Shown here: in pieces, positions 34,032 through 43,690 of the stretch | Layout of the letters: the number at the start of each line of letters is the position of its first letter | Position numbering within the stretch: position 1 is the first letter of the stretch | Source of the DNA: Rubripirellula reticaptiva | Lineage (GTDB): Bacteria > Planctomycetota > Planctomycetia > Pirellulales > Pirellulaceae | Length of the DNA stretch: 64,000 nt | NCBI RefSeq assembly: GCF_007860175.1 | Contig: NZ_SJPX01000002.1 | Coordinates: 186,001-250,000, forward strand | Direction: 5' to 3' | Notes under the pieces: model-generated | The model's database searches: none | What the model was told of the DNA's origin: nothing | Seen by the model: only the letters and a program-made list of their open reading frames with translations | Position numbers and translations under genes: made by a program

Positions 34032-36836
34032 ATGTCCGACCAACACCAAGAACTGTTTCCCGCCTCGAAGAAGCTGTTCCTGTTGGATGGAATGGCGCTC
34101 TTCTATCGGGCCCACTTTGCCCTAGTCCGCAGTCCGCGGATGACATCGGCCGGACTTTGCACGTCAGGCGTTTTTGGCATGGCCAACACGGTGATGGACA
34201 TCCTTGCCCGCGAAGAACCGACACACATTGCGGTCGCGTTTGACACCTCCGAACCGACTCAGCGGCACATCGACTACGAAGCCTACAAGGCCCAGCGAGA
34301 TTCGATGCCCGAGGACATGGCTCAGCAACTGCCGTACATCGACCAGCTTTTTGACGCGATGAACATCGTTTCGATTCGGATGCCCGGTTACGAGGCTGAC
34401 GACATCATCGGCACGCTCGCCCACCGCGCGACGAACGAACACTATCAGACTTGGATGGTCACGCCTGACAAGGACTACCATCAATTGGTGACTGACGATG
34501 CAGTCGTCTACAAGCCCGGACGCCGCGGCGACGAGGTTGAGATCCTGGGTGTCAAGGAAGTACTTGCCAAATGGGAAGTTGAACGAGTCGACCAGGTCAT
34601 CGACATACTGGGGCTGATGGGCGACGCCAGCGACAACATCCCTGGAATCCCTGGTATCGGTCCCAAGACGGCCCAGACGCTGATCGCGAAATACGGCAGC
34701 ATCGAAAACCTGATCGCTCATGCGTCGGAATTGAAAGGCAAGCAACGAGAACGTGTTGAACAGAACGTCGAAATGGCGCTACTGTCGAAGAAGCTCGTCA
34801 CCATCTTGCTAGATGTTCCCGTCAAAGAATCGATCGACTCGTTTGCACGAAAATCGTACGACGTCGAAAAGATGAAGGCGTTGTTCATGGAGATGGAGTT
34901 CGATTCGCTGGGCAAAAAACTTTTCGGCAAATCATTCTCTTCGGCATCTACCCGAGCACAGGTGATCCGTGAGAAACGCGAAACCGAAATCCAAGCAACG
35001 CTGTTTGACGAACCTGTTGATGAAAAAACGATTCATGATGTTCGCCACACATACAAGACAATCACAACGGCGGACGAACGCGCGTCGCTGATTGAAGAAC
35101 TCAAAAAGCAACCACAAATCTGTTTCGACACCGAAACGACCGGGCTGGACCCGCGCACGGCATCGCCGCTTGGACTGGCGTTCAGCTTTAAATCTCATGA
35201 AGCCTACTACGTCCTTTGCCCCGACGATATCGAAAAGGCTCGCGAGGTGATTGAAGAGTTCCGCGGTGTCTTCGAAGACGAATCCATCGGCAAGATCGGC
35301 CATAATCTGAAATACGATCTGACGCTGCTGAAATGGAACGGCTTTGATGTTCGCGGCCAACTTTTTGATACGATGCTCGCGCACTCGATGAAAGAACCCG
35401 AGATGCGTCACGGGCTGGATTATTTGGCCAAACTGTATTTGGGTTACAAGCCGATCCCGACCAAAGATTTGATCGGCGAAAAGGGCCCCGACCAGAAAAA
35501 TATGCGTGACGTGCCGATCGAAAAACTGTCGGAATACGCTTGCGAAGATGCCGATGTGACTTGGCAAGTCGCCGAAGCACTGCGTCCGGATATCGAGGCG
35601 CGTGGCGTCAGCCAGGTTTGTTACGAAGTCGAGTGTCCGTTGATCCCTGTCCTGGTCGACATGGAACGGGAAGGCATTCGTTTAGACACCGAAGCACTGG
35701 CGATCTTTTCTAAAAAGCTTGACGTCGAGATCGCCGATTTGCAGGCACAGATATTCGCCGCCGCGGGTCACGAATTTAACATCGATTCGCCAAAACAGCT
35801 TGGCATTGTGCTGTACGAAGAACTCGAGGTCGAGGCGAATCCCAAGAAGACGGCAACCGGACAATACTCAACTCGCGAAGCCGAACTTGAACGTCTTTCC
35901 AGTCGTCACGAAATCATCCGCAATGTGCTGGAGTACCGAACTGCTCGAAAGCTGCGTTCCACCTATGTCGACCAATTACCCGCCGCGGTGAACAAGAAGA
36001 CCGGCCATTTGCACACGCATTACAGTCAGTCTTGGACCGCGACGGGACGAATCCAGTCGAATGACCCGAACTTGCAAACGATCCCGGTTCGCAAGGAACG
36101 TGGCCGCGACATCCGCGCCGCCTTCGTTCCTCGCGACGACGAACACTTGATTCTGAGTGCTGACTATTCGCAAATCGAACTCCGCGTGATGGCCGAACTT
36201 AGTGGCGACCCCGGCATGTTAGATGCGTTTCAGTCCGGCGAAGACATTCACACCGTCACAGCATCAAAGGTTTACAAAGTCGACATTGCCGATGTGACTC
36301 GCGAAATGCGTGACAAGGCAAAGACGGTAAACTTTGGAATCATCTACGGAATTTCAGCATTCGGCTTGCAACAACGCTTGAACATTCCGCGCGGCGAAGC
36401 GAGTGAGTTGATCAAGAATTACTTCGAAAAATATCCCGGCATTCAAACCTACATCGACAATACGATTGCGTTTGCAAAAGAGCACGGTTACGTCGCCACG
36501 CAAACCGGACGGCGACGGTACTTGCGTGACATCAACTCCAACAGTCGCACGATCGTGGCAACCGCCGAACGATTGGCAATGAACAGCCCGATCCAAGGCA
36601 CTGCGGCCGACATGTTGAAACTGGCGATGATCCGCGTTCATCGCGCACTCATTGAAGGCGGATTCCAAACCAAGATGGTGCTAACCGTCCACGACGAAAT
36701 CGTTTTCGACATGCTGGTCAGCGAACAAGAAACTGTGATGCCGGTCATCGAAGAAGCCATGAAGTCAACTCTGCCGATGAAGGTGCCAATCGTCGTCGAA
36801 ATGGGCACCGGAAAAAACTGGCTCGAAGCGCACTGA
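34032..36836 (+). CDS. polA: DNA polymerase I
   Basis: PolA (934 aa) has all three domains. The 5-prime nuclease spans residues 1 to about 290 (FLLDGMALFYRAHFAL, YEADDIIGTLAHRA, GDASDNIPGIPGIGPKTA). The 3-prime exonuclease spans about 340-530, and the metal ligands DTETTGLD at 366 are intact, so proofreading is expected. The polymerase has motif A DYSQIELRVMAEL, motif B RDKAKTVNFGIIYGIS and motif C VHDEIVFD. It functions in Okazaki fragment maturation and repair. Length is normal, with nothing missing. Confidence 0.98.
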   Translation: MSDQHQELFPASKKLFLLDGMALFYRAHFALVRSPRMTSAGLCTSGVFGMANTVMDILAREEPTHIAVAFDTSEPTQRHIDYEAYKAQRDSMPEDMAQQLPYIDQLFDAMNIVSIRMPGYEADDIIGTLAHRATNEHYQTWMVTPDKDYHQLVTDDAVVYKPGRRGDEVEILGVKEVLAKWEVERVDQVIDILGLMGDASDNIPGIPGIGPKTAQTLIAKYGSIENLIAHASELKGKQRERVEQNVEMALLSKKLVTILLDVPVKESIDSFARKSYDVEKMKALFMEMEFDSLGKKLFGKSFSSASTRAQVIREKRETEIQATLFDEPVDEKTIHDVRHTYKTITTADERASLIEELKKQPQICFDTETTGLDPRTASPLGLAFSFKSHEAYYVLCPDDIEKAREVIEEFRGVFEDESIGKIGHNLKYDLTLLKWNGFDVRGQLFDTMLAHSMKEPEMRHGLDYLAKLYLGYKPIPTKDLIGEKGPDQKNMRDVPIEKLSEYACEDADVTWQVAEALRPDIEARGVSQVCYEVECPLIPVLVDMEREGIRLDTEALAIFSKKLDVEIADLQAQIFAAAGHEFNIDSPKQLGIVLYEELEVEANPKKTATGQYSTREAELERLSSRHEIIRNVLEYRTARKLRSTYVDQLPAAVNKKTGHLHTHYSQSWTATGRIQSNDPNLQTIPVRKERGRDIRAAFVPRDDEHLILSADYSQIELRVMAELSGDPGMLDAFQSGEDIHTVTASKVYKVDIADVTREMRDKAKTVNFGIIYGISAFGLQQRLNIPRGEASELIKNYFEKYPGIQTYIDNTIAFAKEHGYVATQTGRRRYLRDINSNSRTIVATAERLAMNSPIQGTAADMLKLAMIRVHRALIEGGFQTKMVLTVHDEIVFDMLVSEQETVMPVIEEAMKSTLPMKVPIVVEMGTGKNWLEAH

Positions 36837-37021
36837 TCGCGCAGCGCAGGACCGGCAGGGAACAAAAGGGCCAGTCACAATCTTTGTGCACATCTCATCA
36901 AAAGCGGGCAAAGCGACCAACATTGCGATAAACTTTAGGGCACCTTGGTAACGTTCAATTCCGATCCGTCGGGAAATTGACCGTCGCCAGCTTCAAACTT
37001 TAGCGCAGGGATTACCGCCAC

Positions 37022-39094
37022 GTGCCGCCGAGCGATTGGAATTGGTTGCCGACTCCTCGATCCGAGATTTTGTCGGTGATCAGGACGTCGCTCGAACAAA
37101 AATTCGTCTATGCCGACGAAATCGCAGATCTATTATCGGCGGCGTTCTACGAACCGTGCAACCTGTTGCTGTGGGGCCCCGGTGGGCATGGCAAGAGTGA
37201 AATGGTGGTAACGGCACTGAAAGCGTTGGGGCTATCGGATGACGAAATCTACATTCAATCATTCGGCGAAGGGATGAGCGAAGACCGGTTGTGGGGCGGT
37301 CCCGATATGGCATCGCTCGATACGTGTTTGCGATACGACACGTCGCGATCGTTTCTGGCCCCCCAGTACAAAGCCGTTATCTTTGAAGAAATTTTTGACG
37401 CGCCCGCTCAATCTTTGCTACCGCTCAAGGACGTTTTGACTCGCCGCATTTTCGTCAACGGTGCCGAGCGAGTTCCGATGAAGGCCAAAGTCGTGATCGC
37501 GTGCACGAACAAAGACCCTCGCGAGTTCAGTGACGGCAACGACGCAATCCTGGCATTGATGGAACGGTTTCTGCTTCAAAAAGAAGTCCGTTGGCCTGAA
37601 TACGAAGCCAAGAACTACGCCGAGTTGTTTGCGAAGGTCCGTCCGACTGCGACCGAAGGCGGACGCAAACTGCATCAGCGATTGGCGGCTGTGATTGCGG
37701 GACTGAACGAAGCCAAAACGTTCGTCATGTCGCCTCGGATGGCCATCCAAGCACTCGAGGTCGTTACCAGCAGCGCACGCATTCGCGGCGATGACCGAGT
37801 CACCGCGCCCGCGTTTCACAACATACGCTTTGTGCAAGGCATGCAGTCTTACACGGCCGACCTGGATCGTAAGATCGACCGTCACTTACCCGACGAACCG
37901 AACTTTCGCATCCAATTAGGTGACGGCGACTTTTCGACCACGGGCGACGGCCCGCTTCGCAAACCACGACGCGAAATCCCAAAACTGATCGCGTCCACAC
38001 TTCAGCCCAGCTTCATCCACTGTGACGAAATCGTTCGCGTGCTAACCCTAGCGATGGTCCAGCCCTGCAACGTCCTGCTGTGGGGGCCAGGCGGCCACGG
38101 TAAGAGCGAGATGGTGATGGCGACGCTGCGCGCGATGGGTTATCAGGACGACGAAATTTTCCTGCAATCGTTCGGCGAAGGGATGAGCGAAGATCGCCTT
38201 TGGGGCGGCCCAAATATCGCGAAACTGGACGTTTGCCTTGAATACGATACCGACCGATCGTTCCTGCCTTATGAGGTCGCCGTGTTGGAAGAAATTCTTG
38301 ACGCATCGTCGCAAGCCTTACTGCCGCTCAAGGACGTGCTGACTCGCAAGATGTTCATGAACGGCAGCAACCCAGTGCCGCTGAAATCAAAAGTCATCAT
38401 CGCCTGCACCAACAAAGATCCTCGCCAGTACGCCAAGGACAGCGATGCGGTGAAGGCGCTGCTTGAACGGTTTCCTTTGCAATTAGAAGTCCGCTGGCCA
38501 TCGTACGAACAAGCTGACTACGAAGCACTTTTCCACAAGTCCAATCCAACCGCTAGCGCCGACAAACGCAAACTCCATCGCATCTACGCTCATGTGATCG
38601 CCAACCTGAACGAAGACCGCGAATCTGGATTTCATGTGTCGCCTCGGATCGCACTTGGGGGGCTGCGATTGGCCGGCAACAGCGTCGGTCGTCATGGCCG
38701 CAAGAAAATGATCGTCGAAGACATTCTGACCATCCGCAATGTCCAGGGCATGGAATCGTACAAGCGTGACGTCGAAGGTCTAATTCGATCGGCACTCCTA
38801 GAAGGCGGTGTCGAAGTCCTGTTAAGCGACATCGACGAACGGGCCGAGCGACTGCGTGGCCGGATGGACGACGTCGACAAGATTTTCGCGGCTGGTCGTG
38901 ATCTCGACAAAACAAGACGTGGCGAAGTCAACGATGAGGCGATCGCAGCGATGTTGGAATTGATGTCCAGCATCGACCGGATCAAACATGAACTCAACAT
39001 GTTAGAAGTCTCGGACCCACGACTTCTGGCGTGGCACAAAGCAACGTCCGCACGCGTGGGCGAAATCGCGGCTGAGATCGAAGCAAGCACCTAG
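37022..39094 (+). CDS. Tandem-AAA+ MoxR-type ATPase (two intact ATPase modules)
   Basis: The 690-aa protein contains two AAA+ modules of the MoxR/RavA kind in one chain, about residues 9-315 and 320-620. Each has a Walker A GPGGHGKSE (Lys58 and Lys361) and a Walker B-like EE (VIFEEIFDA, VLEEILDA), with near-identical segments such as QSFGEGMSEDRLWGGP and ACTNKDPR. MoxR ATPases usually have a single AAA+ module and act with VWA proteins as chaperones or activators. Residues about 620-690 are a charged helical tail. GTG 37022 is the start. The VWA gene starts 2 bp after its stop, so the two form one unit. The duplication suggests a pseudo-double hexamer; this is inference. Confidence 0.85.
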   Translation: MPPSDWNWLPTPRSEILSVIRTSLEQKFVYADEIADLLSAAFYEPCNLLLWGPGGHGKSEMVVTALKALGLSDDEIYIQSFGEGMSEDRLWGGPDMASLDTCLRYDTSRSFLAPQYKAVIFEEIFDAPAQSLLPLKDVLTRRIFVNGAERVPMKAKVVIACTNKDPREFSDGNDAILALMERFLLQKEVRWPEYEAKNYAELFAKVRPTATEGGRKLHQRLAAVIAGLNEAKTFVMSPRMAIQALEVVTSSARIRGDDRVTAPAFHNIRFVQGMQSYTADLDRKIDRHLPDEPNFRIQLGDGDFSTTGDGPLRKPRREIPKLIASTLQPSFIHCDEIVRVLTLAMVQPCNVLLWGPGGHGKSEMVMATLRAMGYQDDEIFLQSFGEGMSEDRLWGGPNIAKLDVCLEYDTDRSFLPYEVAVLEEILDASSQALLPLKDVLTRKMFMNGSNPVPLKSKVIIACTNKDPRQYAKDSDAVKALLERFPLQLEVRWPSYEQADYEALFHKSNPTASADKRKLHRIYAHVIANLNEDRESGFHVSPRIALGGLRLAGNSVGRHGRKKMIVEDILTIRNVQGMESYKRDVEGLIRSALLEGGVEVLLSDIDERAERLRGRMDDVDKIFAAGRDLDKTRRGEVNDEAIAAMLELMSSIDRIKHELNMLEVSDPRLLAWHKATSARVGEIAAEIEAST

Positions 39095-39096
39095 CC

Positions 39097-40575
39097 ATGT
39101 CGCAAACAAAAGCCGAGCGTATCTATCGCGACTTCATTCGCTTTCACACTCACGTGACTCACCCCGAAATCAGCGAACGGCGACAGCAGATCAACACCCA
39201 CGAAGTCGTTCGTAAACTCGATGCGATCGGAATGCACCACTTGCCGCTGCCGATCATTTGGGACGGCGTCCACCTGATTGACGACGGGAAAGTCGCCAGC
39301 AAAACCGAGATCGCCCGTCGCACTCGCCTGACCTACCGGATGCGAATGTGGCCGATCGTTCGTTGGCTCGACGACTACCTAGATTGGTCCGTCCGTGACG
39401 CCGACATCTATTACCAACTGGCAAACTTGCTGCGTGATGTTCACTTTGACCGTATCAAAGGACGCACTGACATTGACCGTGCGATTGCCAATGTGGCGGT
39501 GATTGCAACCGCCAAACGTTCGCTAGCAGTTGGAATTCCGGCAGAAAAAATCACCGAACAAATCAACTGGGCTCTCGAAGAAGTCGGTGGACTGGAAGCC
39601 GACGAAGTCGAACTGTTGGAGTGTTTGCCAGATGAGCGAATGCTAAAACCGACCGAAAAGATTGACGCGGAACAGATGGCTAAAGACCGTGGCGTCACAT
39701 CAATCCAATTGGTCGAAACGCTCGATACGCGAGGCCGGATTGCATCGCTGTTCACCGATTGCTTTGGTGGCATGCGTAAAGAAACGACACAAAAAGAAAT
39801 CCATCCGCTTTCCGTGCGGCGATTGAACGTGGCGTCTCGATTGCTGGCCGAACCAAGCCTCGAAGCGCTGTTGCGAATTTCACGCGTCGCCAACGAATAC
39901 GTTGCTTTTCAACCTCGCTTTGAAAAGAAAATGATCCCGGCGGTCGACGGCGATCAAACAAGTATGCGCATGATGCAGTCCTTTGACGAGTTACCCAAAA
40001 TGGCTCCGGCGGCTTGGGCGATCAAAGTCGCTTCGTCAAAATACTTTCGTTACCGACTGGCAACAAAAAGTTTCATGGTCCGCGAGAAGATCAAACGCAG
40101 TGACAAGAAACAACTTTTCTATGCGATGCTGGATCGCAGCAAATCGATGCAGCAGGGCGAGCGGATCTACAAACTGCTGGCGATCTTGATGAATCGCTTG
40201 CGAGCGGTCGGGCGACGTGAAGCCGTGCTGGGATACAGTTTTTTTGATTCCATGGTTCACGACGAAGTCATGGTGACCGAAGTCGCCGACGTCCGCGAAG
40301 AAATTCGCAAACTGACCTACGAGTTCTTCATTGGCGACGACACCGACATCAACTTAGCAATCCGCGAGGGCATCAAGCGAATCCGCAAACTCGTCACGGA
40401 CATTGATGCCGAACGACCTGAATTGATCATCGTCACCGATGGAGATCACGGAATCAACGTACAAGTCAAAGAGCTAAAAGGAATCGTGCTGCACGTTTTC
40501 ATCGTCGAAGAAGTCAACGATGACTTGATCCACTTGGCTAGCGCGACCGGCGGCGTGGCGCTACAAGAGTTGTAA
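39097..40575 (+). CDS. VWA (MIDAS) partner of the tandem MoxR ATPase
   Basis: The 492-aa protein has an N-terminal helical region (residues about 1-320) and a C-terminal VWA domain with a metal-ion-dependent adhesion site: DRSKS at 346-350, Thr in GDDTDINLAI and Asp in TDGDHG. This layout matches the VWA partners that MoxR ATPases act on or through, as in RavA-ViaA and CoxD-CoxE. There is no signal peptide or membrane helix, so it is cytosolic. It starts two bases after the ATPase gene, implying translational coupling. What the pair remodels is not apparent from the neighbours. Confidence 0.85.
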   Translation: MSQTKAERIYRDFIRFHTHVTHPEISERRQQINTHEVVRKLDAIGMHHLPLPIIWDGVHLIDDGKVASKTEIARRTRLTYRMRMWPIVRWLDDYLDWSVRDADIYYQLANLLRDVHFDRIKGRTDIDRAIANVAVIATAKRSLAVGIPAEKITEQINWALEEVGGLEADEVELLECLPDERMLKPTEKIDAEQMAKDRGVTSIQLVETLDTRGRIASLFTDCFGGMRKETTQKEIHPLSVRRLNVASRLLAEPSLEALLRISRVANEYVAFQPRFEKKMIPAVDGDQTSMRMMQSFDELPKMAPAAWAIKVASSKYFRYRLATKSFMVREKIKRSDKKQLFYAMLDRSKSMQQGERIYKLLAILMNRLRAVGRREAVLGYSFFDSMVHDEVMVTEVADVREEIRKLTYEFFIGDDTDINLAIREGIKRIRKLVTDIDAERPELIIVTDGDHGINVQVKELKGIVLHVFIVEEVNDDLIHLASATGGVALQEL

Positions 40576-40611
40576 TCGATCGGGCGAGCTCGCAAGAGCC
40601 TTGTGCATTGC

Positions 40612-42651
40612 TCAGCGTCCGAGCGTGCGTCCTGGTTTCTTCTTGCGATACTTGTTCGGATTCTCGGCCTTGCCCACGATCTCGTACAAAAACCGGCTCG
40701 GTGTGGTCGGTCGCGGCTTGCCCCACTTGCGACGGGTCAGTGCTAACGACATCGTCAAGTCTTCTCGAGCTCGCGTGATGCCGACGTAACACAAACGTCG
40801 TTCTTCGGCGATATCGTCGTCGTTTCCACTCTTGACGCTACGGCTGTGCGGGATCAGACCGTCCTCCATCCCCACCATGAACACGACCGGAAACTCTAGC
40901 CCCTTGGCCGCATGCAAAGTTAACAACCAAACCGCGTTCTGTTTAGCAAGCTTGTCTTTTTCGCTGCCCATGTCTTTACCCGACAGCAACACATCGCCCA
41001 AGAATCCCGTCAGGTCTCGTTCGCCTTCGCCGTCTTGGTAAGCGCCGATCGCGTTGGTCAGTTCGCCGATCGAAGCCATGCGAGATTCACGTTCTTCGGG
41101 CTTGTCGTACAATCGGGTTAACTCATCGGCGTACGACGTTCGCGTCAGCAACGTTTCCATGGCGGCGGTCAACGATTCATTCTTCGCTCGCAATCGAACA
41201 TCTTCGGCGATCGATGCCAAGCTTTCGATTCCACGCTGAGCGGCGGCCGGGAATTCGGCAATCGCGCTGGGGTCGGACATCACATCCCAAACCGGCACAC
41301 CACGATCAACCGCTTTAGCGATCAGCGTTTGCACTGTCTTGTTACCCAGCCCGCGCGGCGGCGTATTGATCACCCGCAGCAGTGCGACTTCGTCATTCGG
41401 TTGCTCGATCCACTTCAAATACGACAACAAGTCTCGCACTTCTTTGCGGTCAAAAAACGACTGCGCTCCTAGCATCACATAGGGCACGTTCTGTTTTCGC
41501 AGTTCGGTTTCGAACAAACGCGGTTGTTCATTGGTGCGGAAAAGGATCGCAATGTCGCGTGGTTGCACGTGTTCGTTATCGATCAAGTGCCGAATCCGAG
41601 CGACCACCGATGTGGCTTCAGTGATTTCGTCTTTGTGTTGATCGATTTTTGGGCGTTTGCCTTTGGGCCGGCACGGGATCAACGTTTTGTCGTGCCGAGT
41701 CGTATTGAATTCGATCAAACGGTTCGCAAGCGTCAAGATTTCAGCGGTGCTGCGATAATTGTTTTCCAAGCAAACGATCTTGGCATCAGGCCAGTCCTTG
41801 GAAAAATTCAAAATGTGAGTCACGTCGGCGCCGCGCCACGCATAGATCGACTGGTCATCGTCACCGACAACGCACAGATTGCGATGCTTTGCCGACAGGT
41901 GCTTGGTGATCCGGTACTGAGACCCGTTGGTGTCTTGATACTCGTCGACCAACACATGATCAAACTTCGACGCCTCTTCATCACGGATCTCTTCGTTCTC
42001 GTCGAACAGAGTTTCAGTGTTGAGCAGCAGATCGTCGAAATCCATGGCGCCGCAAGCACGCAGACCGTTCTGGTATCGCCGATAACCAGAGGCGGCAAAG
42101 TGTTCTTTGTCGGTCGAAGCGATATACGAAGCTTGCTCGGGTTTGATCGATTGGTTTTTCCAACCGCCAATGATGTTGAGCATGTCGCCGGGACTCAGCG
42201 CCGTTCCCGGCAAACGCAATTCTCGCAAGATTCCACGAGCTAGTGTTTCTTGATCGCCACGATCATAAATCGTGAACTTGGCTGGATACCCAAGCGCCTT
42301 TGCGTGGCGCCGCAGAATTCGCACACAATGCGCGTGGAAAGTACTGACGGTTGGCTTGGGCGGCGCTGGATCCCCCTTTTTCCGGCGTTTGTTGGTGCCG
42401 ATCAGCTCGCCAACGCGCTCCTGCATTTCGCCGGCGGCTTTATTGGTAAACGTAACCGCCAAGATCCGGTCGGGCGCAGTTCCATGCCGGATCAAATTGG
42501 CGATGCGAACGGTGACCACGCGCGTCTTGCCAGTTCCGGCGCCTGCCAAAACCAACATTGGTCCGGAAAGAGTCTTTACGGCAGAGGCTTGAGCTTCGTT
42601 GAGCCCGTCGGTAAGCGATTTCAATCCGTTGGTCACTTCGGTCAAGGTCAC
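40612..42651 (-). CDS. UvrD/Rep/PcrA-family ATP-dependent DNA helicase
   Basis: The 679-aa superfamily 1A helicase has all motifs. The Q-motif region is GLNEAQASAV, and motif I is GAGTGKTRVV. Further motifs are AVTFTNKAAGEMQ, VDEYQDTNGSQYRI (DEYQDT), GDDDQSIYAWRGA, LENNYRSTAEIL, and the C-terminal LTLHAAKGLEFPVVFMVG and RRLCYVGITRARE. It unwinds DNA 3-prime to 5-prime and functions in repair and replication restart. At 679 aa it is near Rep length and lacks the long UvrD tail. GTG 42651 is the start. It is convergent with the VWA gene and preceded by a palindrome cluster. Confidence 0.95.
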   Translation of the reverse strand: MTLTEVTNGLKSLTDGLNEAQASAVKTLSGPMLVLAGAGTGKTRVVTVRIANLIRHGTAPDRILAVTFTNKAAGEMQERVGELIGTNKRRKKGDPAPPKPTVSTFHAHCVRILRRHAKALGYPAKFTIYDRGDQETLARGILRELRLPGTALSPGDMLNIIGGWKNQSIKPEQASYIASTDKEHFAASGYRRYQNGLRACGAMDFDDLLLNTETLFDENEEIRDEEASKFDHVLVDEYQDTNGSQYRITKHLSAKHRNLCVVGDDDQSIYAWRGADVTHILNFSKDWPDAKIVCLENNYRSTAEILTLANRLIEFNTTRHDKTLIPCRPKGKRPKIDQHKDEITEATSVVARIRHLIDNEHVQPRDIAILFRTNEQPRLFETELRKQNVPYVMLGAQSFFDRKEVRDLLSYLKWIEQPNDEVALLRVINTPPRGLGNKTVQTLIAKAVDRGVPVWDVMSDPSAIAEFPAAAQRGIESLASIAEDVRLRAKNESLTAAMETLLTRTSYADELTRLYDKPEERESRMASIGELTNAIGAYQDGEGERDLTGFLGDVLLSGKDMGSEKDKLAKQNAVWLLTLHAAKGLEFPVVFMVGMEDGLIPHSRSVKSGNDDDIAEERRLCYVGITRAREDLTMSLALTRRKWGKPRPTTPSRFLYEIVGKAENPNKYRKKKPGRTLGR

Positions 42652-42666
42652 AAGAAAAATAGAACG

Positions 42667-42800
42667 GCCAGTGCTTCAGCACTGGCTTGATTACAGAGCA
42701 GCGAAACCCGCCGACGGGTTTGTTGATTTAAATGTGTTTCCAAACACAAATGTTGAGCCGAAAGCCGTCAGGCCTCGGGATTCGCAGATGAGCCCCGGCC
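42667..42800. repeat. Cluster of consecutive palindromes upstream of the helicase gene
   Basis: Perfect inverted repeats occur in a row: GCCAGTGC-TTCA-GCACTGGC (42667-42686), AAACCCG-CCGA-CGGGTTT (42704-42721) and TGTGTTT-CC-AAACACA (42733-42748). A longer imperfect stem GGCCTCGGG / CCCGGCC follows (42771-42779 / 42794-42800). They occupy the whole gap between two minus-strand genes and could be a repetitive palindromic (REP/BIME-like) element or a processing and termination region. Confidence 0.65.
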
Positions 42801-42849
42801 CCTTACGCGTCGCGGCTCACAAAATCAAAAACGTCGCCGACATTTGCTT

Positions 42850-43467
42850 TTAGCGAAGCGCGTCGCGATCAATGACCGGATTGGCCGATCCCGTCGCAAT
42901 CAACATCAACAGCCCTTGTTGAACTTGGCCCGATGTCATGGCTTGGCGATTGAACGGAACATAATACGACGCATAGTTGCCGGTTGCCGTGTCCATGACA
43001 TAGACGATCGTCGAACCAACGGGGTTATTGCTGCTGCGAGGAAAATCGGCTCGACCGGTCAGCATCAAATAGCTGCCACCTTTACCGCCGGTACCCAGCG
43101 CATCAGCGACATTTGCCGTAAACTGGCTCATGAATCGACCCATGCGAGGGTAAATCACCGAGCACTGCAGCAGGCCGGAATTGTGGTCTAGAACGAATAA
43201 TCCCTCGGCTTCTTGATCGACGGCACCAGTCGCCATCGAGAAATTCTCGCTTGAAACCGCCGAATCGGCATGCAAAAACGGCAAGTCATTGGCTGAATAC
43301 TGAGCCTGTGTTTGGCTCAATTGGCCAGCAAAAAACGCAGCAACCGAGATCGCACCGACGGCCACCAGAGCCATCACGGGAGTCGCCAATCGCGTCAGAG
43401 ATGCACAGCACACGCCCGTTGGACGAGCGACGATCGGCAAACCTTGCAATTCAGCGTTATTTTCCAT
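42850..43467 (-). CDS. Hypothetical single-pass membrane protein
   Basis: The 205-aa protein has a short cytosolic N-terminus, one membrane helix at about residues 27-50 (TPVMALVAVGAISVAAFFAG) and an extracytoplasmic domain of about 150 residues ending in NPVIDRDALR. The soluble domain has beta-strand-like segments (SYLMLTGRADFPRSSNNPVG, STIVYVMDTATGNYASYYVP), but no family is recognised. ATG 43467 (MENNAELQGL) is preferred; an upstream GTG or ATG would add 13 residues. It is separated from the helicase gene by the palindrome cluster. Confidence 0.7.
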   Translation of the reverse strand: MENNAELQGLPIVARPTGVCCASLTRLATPVMALVAVGAISVAAFFAGQLSQTQAQYSANDLPFLHADSAVSSENFSMATGAVDQEAEGLFVLDHNSGLLQCSVIYPRMGRFMSQFTANVADALGTGGKGGSYLMLTGRADFPRSSNNPVGSTIVYVMDTATGNYASYYVPFNRQAMTSGQVQQGLLMLIATGSANPVIDRDALR

Positions 43468-43690
43468 GGGTTCACATTCTTGCGAATAAGATGCGGGAAC
43501 TGACATCGACGAGGGCTCCGTTTTGGGGATCAGAAGGCACGGGGACGATTGGCAACGCCAGCTTTAGTGGCGCCAGGGAATTGTACGCTTTGCCGAGTCA
43601 CTTTACGATTGCGTTTCAAAGTTACTGGCAACATTGCTGCTGGCAGCGTCGACACAACCGTTTCCTTTTGAACCAAGGCAAGTAAATCGC

